A stretch of DNA of 64,000 nt from NCBI GenBank assembly GCA_037126765.1, contig JBBCBC010000019.1, forward strand, positions 27,674,222-27,738,221, given 5' to 3'. Each line of letters opens with the position of its first letter. Position 1 is the first letter of the stretch. Shown one piece after another: positions 49,956-60,752 of this stretch. Below the pieces are notes generated by a model. The model was not told the DNA's origin. It saw only the letters and a program-made list of their open reading frames with translations, and ran no database searches. Source of the DNA: Stenogyne calaminthoides. Its lineage: Eukaryota; Streptophyta; Magnoliopsida; Lamiales; Lamiaceae. The position numbers were made by a program, and so were the translations under genes.

Positions 49956-50575
49956 TTTTAATTATTAATTTATATTTTAATAATCCTATAATAAAACCAT
50001 AAACCAAAACTTATATATACGTCCAATACCATAAATCATAAACCATGAACCATAAACCAAAAATCCTATAATAAAACCATAAACCAAAACTTATACCACA
50101 TATACGTCCAATACCAAAACATCAAATAAATAAACATACACATCATGAAATAAATAAACATACACATCATAAACATACGTCCAATTAATACACCAAAAAC
50201 ATGAAATATATATCATCACAAATATATAATTTCATTACATGCTACCAAAATTTCAAAAAACGATCACTCAATATCGTATGAATATAAGAATCGATTGTAA
50301 AGGTACCCCGTCCAATCGTTTTACCATTTCTCCAGTATTTTCATAGAAAAGCTGCAAACAACGAATCAATCAATATAGTATGAATTTTTATTCAATCAAT
50401 AATAATTTAAATAAATCGATAAATTGACTTACATTGAGAGGAATGTTCGTTAGAGAAGTGCGGATTATATCTTCAATAAAGAAACACACAAAATGTCTAC
50501 AATGTTCATTATCTCGTTGCCTCGGAACCTGTTGATTAACAATTATAATCACGTATTACAATTATGATTTCTTTC

Positions 50576-52497
50576 TGTTGGGAGATGAATTTTAATAAAG
50601 ATTTATGATTTTGATTAGATCCCAAAACCCCTGAGTATGACATGTTCAGAATAATCTTGATAGTTGAGTCAGGATTCAGTTTTAGAATTGTCAGGATGTT
50701 ATCTGCAGAATGTATAGTCAGCAGATATAGTTCAGGATAGTTACTGAAGACTCAGTAGGATACTGAGTAACTGAAGACTCAGCGTAAAGACTCAGTACAT
50801 CAGTCAGTATAAACTACAAAGATTCAGAAGACTCTGAAGACACAAAGACTGAAGACTGAGAAACTGAAGATCAAGAATACTGAAGGCACAGTAATTACTG
50901 AAGACTCAGTAATATACTGAATGCTCAGTATGAACCTGAATGTTCCGAGGCACTGAATATATCTATCTGAAGGATGCAATACTGAGAAGATCGCGATTCC
51001 TTAGAAAATAGATAGTTGCCAAGACATTCAAATGCAGACAAAAGGAACTAAGTCAGAAGTGTTGTTAAGGTTATATCAAACTCAGAGTTTGTAACCAAAA
51101 AGAGCCGTTGAAGGTGTCTACCTTTAACTGGAGACAAAAGTCAAAAAGAGGAAGACAACACTGTACTATACTGACATTGACAGTGACAGGTCTCTGAAAA
51201 AGATGTCAGATGTACAAAAAGTTCCAGACTGCAAAAAGTGAAGACCGGCTACATGAAAGGCTATTGCCTAGAACGTGTTAGGGAGTTTCAAACCCTAAAT
51301 ATAGCCGTTTTGTCACACACCATAAGAGGGAACTCACGAAGCTATCTCTCCAACGGATAGTTTTCAAAAGTGACCTTGGTATATGCCTATAAATATTGGT
51401 GACCTTCTACATTGTAAGGTTACGGGAAATTCATACGCAACTTAAGAGCTCATACCTATTCTTGCAAAAGCTAAAGCACTCGAAAAACTTAGAATTTCCC
51501 AAGTGCTTCGAAATTGAAGAGAGCTCATTATACTAAGCCTAGCTTGATAAGAATTATCCAAAGCTTAGTCGAGATATCCTAACCCTTTGCATTTGTGCTT
51601 TATTGTAAAGGATATCTCATCCTAGTTGGAAACCAACCAAGAAACCCCAAACACTTGTGAAGGTAGTTGGAGTGTGTTTGTTGGTGAGAAGAGTTGTAAA
51701 GAGTTAGTAAACTACGCGGAGTAGTCAGAAAACTCTAGAGGAGAAGTTAGTAAGCTACAGGGGTAGTCTGAAAGCTTGTGTGTGATTGAGTAAGTAAACT
51801 ACGGAGGTAAGTCGAAAGCTCAAGGTCGGGTTGAGTAAGTAAACTACGTGGAGTAGTCAGAAAGCTCAGGGCCGAGTTGAGTAAGTAAACTACGAGGTAG
51901 TCAGAAAGCTCAAAAGTTGATAGTGAATTTCTCTGAAGAGTCAGGGAGAGTGGACGTAGGAGCTTGAGTCTCTGAACCACTATAATTGTTGTGTTCTTTA
52001 TTGCTTTCCTTATCTGTGCTTATCTGTTGCATTGACTTGATTTTGAAAGCATACTTTTCAATCGATATTCGGTTGGAATCAATCCACTCGAAGTTGCATA
52101 AGTGAATCACAACCTAATCACTATTTCATAAAGGAAGGTTTTCAAAAAAGCTTAAAACGAGTATAAACTAAGGGCCAACCATTCCGACAACCGAAAGCTA
52201 GAACAGATAGTTACCAAACCGAACGCACTCTTCCGAGGGTTCAAGAAGTTAGTTATCCGATCCAAGCAACTCGGGATCTCTCGACACTCGGGGACTCGGT
52301 TGGGATTATCTCGAGGTATCTGAAAAGAATTTCGGGATCACTGTCTCGATGAGACTTTGACTCGAGCGATCCGTGGCTTCTCGAACCTAATCTTGAGATT
52401 ATCGACCCAAGTGACCTCGATGAAGAAAAAGTTTTAAAAACACCAACACGTGTATTCCCCATACACGTGTAAGACTCGTTTTAATCCGGGACCAACA
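50576..52497 (+). repeat. 5' LTR of B2
   Basis: 1922 bp. It contains a TATA box CTATAAATA at 51388 and, at about 51700-51910, a tandem array of GAGTAAGTAAACTACG-type units with AGTCAGAAAGCTC spacers. The same array appears inverted in the family C LTR. Outside the stretch 50750-50955 it is nearly identical to the 3' LTR, which indicates a young insertion. Confidence 0.93.
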
Positions 52498-52715
52498 AGT
52501 GGTATCGGAAATGGAGTTCAAAAGATCACTTATTTCAGAAGTGATCACCTAGACTGATCCATTTTTTTTAAAACCCGTCTCTGATCTGATACCAACAAGT
52601 GGTATCAGAGCGGGAGTTCAAAAGATCACTTATTTCAGAAGTGATCACCTGGACTGATCCATTTTTTTAAAAAACCCGTCTCTGATATGATACCAACAAG
52701 TGGTATATCAGAGCA
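52492..52715 (+). other. Primer-binding site, present in three tandem copies
   Basis: CCAACAAGTGGTAT occurs at 52492, 52592 and 52693, each within a roughly 100-bp unit that also contains TCAAAAGATCACTTATTTCA. The copy next to the LTR reads TGGTATCGGAAA, the second is a perfect TGGTATCAGAGC (complement of initiator Met tRNA 3' end), and the third has a 2-bp insertion (TGGTATATCAGAGC). Confidence 0.85.
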
Positions 52716-52833
52716 GTGGTTCAACTTGACCACCTGCTGTGTTGACCAAAGTTTTATTTTTCAAAAATACTTGTGGTCTATCTGAACTGATCTTATTTGC
52801 TGAAACTTTTTATTTTTCAAGAAGATCAGAAAA

Positions 52834-53900
52834 ATGTCTTCTAAAAAACTTCCCATGTTCTCAGTGGAGAACTATGACCTATGGAGACTTAGAATGCAGG
52901 CTCATCTGTATTCCAAACATGAGCATATGTGGAGAGTGGTCTCTCAAGGACCATTCCAGTTTACTTCAGTGAATCCCAGAGGAAAGTAAGATGAGAGAAT
53001 TGATCCTAGAGAAGAATTTCCTAAGTCTGATGACCAACTGACTCCTGAGGAGAGAAAGTTAGTCAATCTAGACTACATTGCAAAAAAGACACACTATACA
53101 AAGACAATTGATGATGGTGTGATGGGAATGATCTCTCACCGTAATATTGCTAAAGAGAGATTTGGGATACACTAGTTTGTTATGTGTGACAAGGCACGAT
53201 CATATAAAAGAAAACAAACATTCAAAGCAATTGGAAAGTTTGATAGTTTTGAAATGGATGATGGTGAATCAATAGACAAACCGAAGTCGATTCACTAAGC
53301 ATCATGAATGATCTAAATGCACTTGGAAAGAAATACCCACAGAGAGAAGTTGCATTGAAAATTCTTAGAGGTCTATCTAAGAAATGGGATATTCATGCAG
53401 TGGTGATTGAAAACACCAAGAATATTAACTCAATGCCTTACCAACAAGTCTTCTCTGAGCTGAAAGCCTATGAATTTGTAATTGATAAGAAATCCAAAAA
53501 GGCTGACAGCAAAGATGATTCTTCATCAAGTAAGAATGTGGCTTTAAAAGCCAAAGATAAAACCTGTAAAACTAGAGAGTCTGAGAACCCCCATGCCAAA
53601 AATCAGGATGAGCTTGAGGAAAAGCTAGCACTGATGGCAAGAAGGTTTGATAGACTCAATAGTAGATTTGGAAAATACAAAAACTATTACAGAACCACGT
53701 ACCGAAAGAAACCGAGGACGATCAACCGAGAAGAAGAAAGACACGAAAATTCAAGGATCTTCATCCAAAAGAAAGGACTCCAAGTCCAAAGAAGAAAATG
53801 ATCGGGATGATGATGCCAACAGATGCTATAACCGCTGCGGAAGAAAGGTCACTTCCAAAGATGATTGTCCGTGATTGAGTGCTAAGGAGAGAAGAGAAAG
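52834..53900 (+). pseudogene. Ty1/copia gag, broken (B2)
   Basis: It begins MSSKKLPMFSVENYDLWR and follows the B1 gag closely. A stop occurs at about 52987, and there are several frameshifts between 53150 and 53300. An open stretch at 53304-53801 gives NDLNALGKKYPQREVALK and WDIHAVVIENTKN, keeping the Trp that is a stop in B1. The zinc knuckle region (CYN, then KDDCP) is shifted near 53830. Non-functional as read; some of the shifts may be consensus errors. Confidence 0.85.
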
Positions 53901-55290
53901 GCAACCTATAAGAGACCGAAGTTCTCAAGCAAAAAAGGCCATGGTTGCGGAAGAAGAACACTCGAGGAGGGATCTAGCTCTTGGATGAGATATTTTCGAC
54001 AAAAGGAAAGTGATGACATATGTCCGATGGCCATTGAGGAGGTAAACTCTTCTTTCTCTCATTGTTGCTCCTACACTATCACAAGAGTTTTCAAGTTCCA
54101 CTAAAAAAGCAATATTTTGACTGATGGATTCTTTCGAGAATCGATGAAGGACTATCTTTGTTTTTTGCAGGACTATTTAAATCAAACTCAAGAGCGTAAT
54201 AAGGAAATCGAAAAGTCAAAAATCTAAAATGGAAAGACTCTAGCAATATTGAAGTCACTTCTCAATTAATGGGAGTTATTGATGAAACGGATGTTCTCGA
54301 AAGTACAACTCTCGAGAGAAAGAGAAGTTGATAATGTCCCTAATCGAAAAAGCTAGAGAAATCCAATCGAAAAGATTCAAATAATCGAATCGAAGTTCAA
54401 TGACCTCTCTCGAGAAGCATAAAACTCTCTAGAATCTGTGAGGATAGTGCATGTAGAAGTTAACTCTATTGAATAATGCATCTAATGTAATAGATGAAAT
54501 TCAGAGTTACCAGAGATCTGTGACTATAAAATCTGGATTAGGATACATTCCGGGGGGAACCTCACAAGGTCATCTAAATGTCAAGGTCAAGTAGCAAAAA
54601 GACTATCTTTGTAAAACCAAAGGGCACCTACACTTCAAACTCAAGTAATGCCCAAGGTTGTAGACAAGGAAAAGGACCTATGGTCTCAAAAAACCAATGA
54701 TCGGGTTAGAAAGCCCAAACCTCGGTGAAGGCAAGAAAACCGAAAGCGGTCGATTGAAAGTTTCAGCAAGTACTTCAAAGCCTCAAAGCTAAGAATGCAA
54801 ACTGAAAGGCTCCACATCGAACCATCGAGGAATCCTCGATGAGAAACACTCAAAGAGAGACATTCTCAATCAAGAGACCAAGTCCTCAAGATCTTTGAAA
54901 GACCAGATTTCAAGATGCATAACCCGAACCCCCACTTGCCTAAGGGTAAAGGTTATCTGAACCCTAGTCATCAAAGATTTAGACCGGCTGCACAAAAACC
55001 TAAGCATCTGAACAGAAGGCCTGAACCAAAGAAGAACTCTAAGGCACATGTTCATGCTAAAGCTAGCACACATATACAGAAAACTGCTAAGGCACCTAGA
55101 GTAGTGGATGTATATGTTGATGTTTATGGAAGATAAATTAGTCACTCTAGAGTGATTAGAGTTGTCAGGCAGATTTGGATTCCGAAAGGTACAGCTAACC
55201 TCGTAGGACCCTACACAAATTGGGTACCACAGCTCTAATCTGTTTTTCAGGAAAACAGAAAAGGGCACTGAACTGAATGAAGATATCAAT
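53901..55290 (+). other. Garbled gag-pol linker of B2, ending at a deletion junction
   Basis: This matches 12411-13750 of B1 in order, again without a frame. A clearer patch at 54915-55136 matches 13395-13600 of B1 (LPKGKG and RPEPKKNSKAHVHAK). After GGGCACTGAACTGAATGAAG (55264) the B1 sequence for protease, integrase and RT N-terminus is absent, and RT resumes at about 55300. Confidence 0.7.
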
Positions 55291-55299
55291 AGCCCTGTT

Positions 55300-56242
55300 G
55301 AAAGAAGATCTGAGATGTCAATGATGGGAGAGATGAATTTCTTTCTAGGACTTCAAGTGAAACAATCAAAGGAAGGAATATTCATCAACCAGGCAAAGTA
55401 CACCAGAGATCTGATTGCCAAATATGGTGTACAGATTGCAATACCATTAGGATTCCCATGAATACTAACTACAAGATGGATCCCGATTTCTGCAGGCAAA
55501 TCAGTAAGTCATACTGATTATAGAGGAATCATTGGATCATTGCTCTATCTCACAGCAAGTAGGCCGGATATAACATTTGCTGTTGGGATATGTGCAAGAT
55601 ACCAAGCTAATCCTAAGGCTAGTCACATGGAGGCTGCCAAAAGGATACTAAAATATCTTAAAGGAACAGTGAATAGAGGATTATGGTATCCAGCTGATGA
55701 TAACCTAGAGTTAAGTGGTTACTCAGATGCTGATTATGGAGGATGCAGAATTGACAGGAAGTCCACTTCAGAACTTGTCAATTTCTAGGAAGCAAGTCGA
55801 TATCTTGGTTTTCGAAGAAACAAACCTCGAAGAGCAACAAGTACTACTCGGTTGAATATATGGTCACAGGAAGTCAGCTGCGGCACAAATTCTTTGCCTC
55901 GCACAACAATTGAGGGATTATAAAGTTGTAGCCAATGAAGTACCAATATTTTGTGACAATAATAGTGCCATTGCTATTTCACAAAATCCGATATTGCACA
56001 CCAGATGCAAGCATGTGGATATCAGACATCACTTCATCAGAGATCATGTCGAGAAGAAGGACATAAGGATGGAGAAAATTCATACTGATAAGCAGAGAGT
56101 TGATATCTTGACTAAACCTTTGGCGGAATCAAGATTTCAGGAACTTTTAGTTGAATTAGGGATGCTAGAACCAAAGTATAGAGTAAAAAAATCAAAAATT
56201 GAAGGTTTTCAGATGCATGGAGTTTTCTCAGAATCCTTCTGA
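55300..56242 (+). pseudogene. RT C-terminus and RNase H remnant (B2)
   Basis: The sequence starts in the RT at MSMMGEMNFFLGLQV (55314), thus lacking the YVDD palm, and continues through SLLYLTASRPDITF, AAKRILKYLKGT and SGYSDADYGG. After shifts at about 55790-55900 it gives FCDNNSAIAISQNP, HIRHHFIRDHV-like residues, ILTKPLAESRFQELL and a stop at 56242. RNase H is more complete here than in B1. Without the palm this element cannot reverse-transcribe itself. Confidence 0.9.
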
Positions 56243-56660
56243 GAAGCTCAGGATAAAATGGAAATACTTGAATCGAGCCTCGAAAAACTCAAGAAGATCT
56301 TGAACCAATTCAAGATTTCGAGATTATAATCGACATTTTATCAAGGTCAGTACTCAGTAAGACTGATAGAGGGAAATTGGTCTGAAGAAGTAATGACTCA
56401 TGCGATCCATTTATTGCTCAAGTAAATTCAGTAATCATTCGCAATAAATATAAAACACCTGAGGAATGTTTTTTTTGGGCGGGATCGTTTTAAATTTCAA
56501 GAAGGTCAATAAATATTTAATGCTCGCTACATTAATGACCAATGAGGATGTTTTGGCGGCTTACTTTTCGAGATCGTCGGTTCGATAATTCGATTAATCG
56601 GAGATTAATCTCAACCGTTGTTACTCACCTAACCAACACGATTCCCCACGATCTCAAAGC

Positions 56661-56668
56661 TATATAAA
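56661..56668 (+). promoter_or_regulatory. TATA box upstream of the extra 3' ORF
   Basis: TATATAAA lies 129-136 bp before the ATG at 56797, followed by an A/C/T-rich leader that looks like an ordinary plant 5' untranslated region (CCCCAATCAGCCATTCAAGC, CCAAACCCTAAAG). It could drive the 3' ORF independently of the LTR. Inference from sequence only. Confidence 0.5.
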
Positions 56669-56796
56669 CCCCAATCAGCCATTCAAGCCAAAATTTTATC
56701 AAACCCTTCGTTTCCAAATCCTCTGCAATTATAAATCCCCTTTTGCCCAGAAATTATCCAAACCCTAAAGCTTCACTTCTTAAATCAAACTCTAAA

Positions 56797-59700
56797 ATGG
56801 CTCCAACCCTGTTCGAGAGATTAGCCAAAACCAACAAGCCGTGGTATGAGTTCGTTGTCTCACTCGAAAAGCACAACCAACTCAAAGCCGTAAGAGGAGG
56901 CTCTGATATGATTCGATCACTAAACTCATTTGAACTAGTCGCAAAACCCACTGCACTGGGAGTTTGCGAAAGAGGTAATCGAATTCATCTGTAACTTGAA
57001 GATAGATGAAGAGGGTTGTATGCATTATAAGTTAACTGTATCACACTTAGAACATTCATCCAAATACGTCAATTTTGAGAGGGGTCTCAGATATAGTTCA
57101 AAAAAAATCAATGATGTTTTTGAGCTCTGTGATAGAGGAGAGGATCCTACGACGATATGTCGTAGAGAGAGCAGAGTACTTAGATAGGATTGCCGAGAAT
57201 CTGTTAAGTTTGAGGCGACAATCGCATAAAAGGGACCAAGCCATAATATCGTGTTTTGATGGATATTGTGAGCAAGTGCATCATGAGTCTTGCGGGGAGT
57301 TTTGAGCAGATCAATACCCCGAAGCTCAGATTGATGGCGGCGATAAAGGCCTCACCCACCACAGATTTCAACTGGCTGAAATTCCTGATTCAGACGGTGA
57401 GTGAGCAGACCAAAGTTTTGAGAAAGATTGACGGGGCGATATCAATCAAAGGCAAGATCCACCATGCCACCAAAATTGCTTACATTTTGGAGATGTGCGA
57501 GAGGAGGATGATATCTTCGCCAATTCGACCCCATTCCCTAAGTCCAAAATTCTCCTTAAACCCATTCTTTGCAAGGGAAGGTGTCATCGTGGGAAGAGAG
57601 AAAAGAAGGTAGAATCACCTTCTGCAATTGGCCGAAAAGAAACCCAACAAAACCAGGGGAAGGTGTTGTTGGAGGCAAAGATGGAGAAGGGAGCAAAAAT
57701 GTTGAAATGTATGATCTTGCTCCAAACGCACGTAGAAGATTGGTGGTTCTCACCGATGAAGATGGAAGTGATTCTCAAGAGATTCAACCCGAGGGCCAAA
57801 CCGCCGAGTTCACCATTACAAGTGTTGGCTCGAGGTTATCTCCAGGACACGGATCGACCGAGGAGCATGTCTTTTTCGAGGTGCTCGAGACATCGCTGAA
57901 GATGATAAAATTTCTCAGAAATTTTCAAAGAGCTCGGACCTCGAGATGCCTACCTCGGATGTGCGGTGCTCAAACAGAAGAGCCCCCAGAGTCGATCCAA
58001 GATGTGCAAGCTCGATCGACGAGCCAACTCGGACTAAACCGAGGATATGCCACCAGCCTCGTAACCCACTCGGGATGCAAACCGAGGACTGACCGCACAA
58101 ACTTCGATCTGTCTTTGAGACTCGGAGCGAATATTCTGATGAGCTCCTCGAAAGGATCTACTTTTGATCCCTTAGCGTAAGCTTAACCGAACCGTAGAGC
58201 CCGAGATGGAAGAAGGGCGAGGTCAAGAAGGCGAGTGGAGGAGCAAGGGGAACGGTTCATACTTGACCGATACCTTCGAGCTCAAATTTCATACCCCGAT
58301 TCGCAAGATATTTTCTTCTTGATTAAGGACAACAAAGAAATTCATCCTAAATCGACTCTTCCCGAGATGCTTGATATTGCTTTTTCGAGGGGAAGACGGT
58401 GGAATGAGGAGACAAATTTTTCGACCGACTTCTCGGTTCGTAAGACAAAGCTCGTGATAAAAACTCCGATTTTGATGAGCCGGTTCGAGGAAGTTAGGCG
58501 AGAGGAGAGCAACCGGGTTGGTGCCCCAAGCAAATGGAGACAAATCTCAAGATGGAGATGGGGACCAACAGGGAGATGTTGAGAAGCGCCTCGAGATGAA
58601 AAAGGAGACTTCATTCTTCGATCAACTCGAACTAGTCAACATCGACGACATGCTAGCACTCTTCTTCGAGGCGCAGCTTGGAGACTGGAGCTCGAATGAA
58701 GTCAAGCTCGAGATGATCAAACAAAGACAGATCTGAAGATTCCCGAGATTGATCTCACTCCTTGATGGAGAAACTTGAGAAGATTGAGCCAATGATGATC
58801 AAGATTGCTCAGATGGAAGAGACGTTGGCCAATCAAGCTCAAAAGATGGATAGTCTTAGTCACTCTTCAGAGCTGGTGCAAATTCAAAACACTCTAACCA
58901 CCCGGATGACCTCCATGGAAGGAAAAGCCGAATGAGAAGCCGGAGGAGTCAATGCTAAGTTAAGTGATGAACCGGGCGGTAAACACCGGAGAGTTCTCGA
59001 TTTCCTAGAGGTGAAACTGGCAGAAAAGAATGAGGTGCTAATCAAGTCTGCTGTTGAGGAAATGAGCTCAATGCTCAAGACCAAGATGACAGAGATGTTC
59101 AAAGAAGCACTCTCTGGCCAGTTTGCCCACTTATCTCAAGAATTTTCTCGTGGGCCAAGAACCATCTAAGAGAGGCCGGAAGACGAACAAGATCGAGATA
59201 GCGAGAGAAGTTCGTTGTGTGAGCAAAGAGCAATATCACATGGACACAACACTCTCCGCACTTCTTCCAAATTACGGTGCCAAGAAGAAGGGGAAAAGGA
59301 AGTCAAGATCTCGTAGAAAGTTCATGGCACGTTTGGAAAAGAAGGCTCGAAAAGATGTTTGAATTGTATAATCTAGCCAAAGCCTTTAAAGAAGTCGGGT
59401 TAATTTGAAGTTGAAGTTCGCCCAGGTAGAAAAGCCTATCTACACTAGAGTTTCTGAGCAAGTCATGCTTGATGTTGCAAGAGAGAAACTGAGTGCTAGA
59501 GCAAAGGTTGGAACAAGCTAGGCTGCTGCTGAACTGCCTATGAAGAGGAAAGCCTTGGGCGTTGTTCAACCTGAAAGCAAGCGTGCGAAGGCTTCTAAGC
59601 CAATCCAGAGAAAACTGATTTTGGATGATGAAGAAACAGAACAACCAATGGAATCTGAGTCTCAACCTCAGAAGAAAGTCTTCAACACGAGAAATGCTCT

Positions 59701-60284
59701 GAAGACACTCCAAGAAGAACAAGCTAAGAAAGCTGCTGCTTCGGGTCTCGTGAACGTCTGTGGATCGAAAAAAGAAGATAGACGAAGAGCAGAAGCGAAG
59801 GAGTGATTTCAGGAAGTTTGCGAGCAAGAGGAAAGGAACATCAAAAGCACTAAAGTGGCCCCATGTTGAAAAATGGATGCCTATCAAACTCAACGATATG
59901 TGGGAAGAAGTCAAGAGAACCTTCTGGTTCAATTATGATGTTCTCAGGGAATGGAGAGGGGAAAGCTCAGATCAGAATGAAGCTTTCATTGAATATCTTC
60001 TTATTTTCTATCCAAAGTATCTACAGAGCTGGATTAACTTTGCGGATGAAGGAGAGGTACAGATAGTAGCCCCTGGTCCATATTCCTATCCTCCTCCAAG
60101 ACTTGATAATGGCTTGGTGAATGAGAAGGCCATTACTCAAGAGATTGCTCAGTATGCCGGTTAGTTGGGTTTAACAAGAAACAGTCCGGATATCATCAAG
60201 GAAAGAAATGAGCTGAAGAAGAGATTTTTCGGAATGTTCGACCTGGAGGTGCCCGCTGATGAAGTTGAGAATGAAGCAAACTGA
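56797..60284 (+). pseudogene. Extra 3' ORF of B2 (accessory, env position), frameshifted
   Basis: Starting at ATGGCTCCAACC, pieces in changing frames read MAPTLFERLAKTNKPWYEF, WEFAKEVIEFICNLK, GLRYSSKKINDVFEL and later WLKFLIQTVSEQTKVLRKID. A Met/Leu/Gln-rich heptad stretch at about 58765-58920 suggests a coiled coil. Basic clusters (SKRGRKTNK, KKKGKRKSRSRR) at 59150-59350 look like nuclear signals, and a C-terminal part at 59800-60284 contains MWEEVKRTFWFNYDVL and YPKYLQSWINFADEGE. The N-terminal pattern loosely recalls the putative plant transposon protein domain found in other retroelements; I do not recognise a function. Intact length would be roughly 1100 residues. Many shifts fall at TCGA/CTCGAG words. 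Confidence 0.6.
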
Positions 60285-60737
60285 AGATCAGAAGACTGAA
60301 GAGCCAAATCAGAAGACTGAAGACTGAAGACTCAGAAGATTTTGTAATCTTTAAATTTTTGTCTTTTTGATTTTGTTGATAAACTCGTTGTAATATGTAA
60401 TGGGATACTAATCATCAATGAATATTTATCATTATGCTCAAAAGATAATATCTCATTATCTTATTTACATGTCTTTTATTTTGATATGCCTGAATGAATG
60501 TCTCTGAAACGATTGTATGTTGATAAGGGAGAAATTGTTTAAGTATTTAGTAATGAACTAGTTAAAAAGATTCATTACTGAAGAAATTGCTGAATGATTA
60601 AACTGTTGAGAAACTCTGAAATTGTTGAGAGATTCTCTGATTTAAGAAATTGTTGGGAGACAACCAATCTTGTAATAGGATAAACCAAAACCGAGTATAG
60701 GTTATATGTTTGTAACAAGATAGGTTTTGGCATCATC
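60285..60737 (+). other. 3' untranslated region of B2
   Basis: Short repeats of AGAAGACTGAAG (60285-60340) are followed by T-rich and mixed sequence up to the polypurine tract. No frame. Confidence 0.55.
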
Positions 60738-60752
60738 AAAAAAGGGGGAAAT
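60738..60752 (+). other. Polypurine tract of B2
   Basis: AAAAAAGGGGGAAAT directly precedes the 3' LTR start TGTTGGGAG; it is the plus-strand priming site. Confidence 0.9.

Noticed and set aside
57495..58614. Overlapping frames of 60-134 residues on the minus strand and extra plus frames
   Set aside because: Shadows of the damaged accessory ORF of B2; no independent domain.
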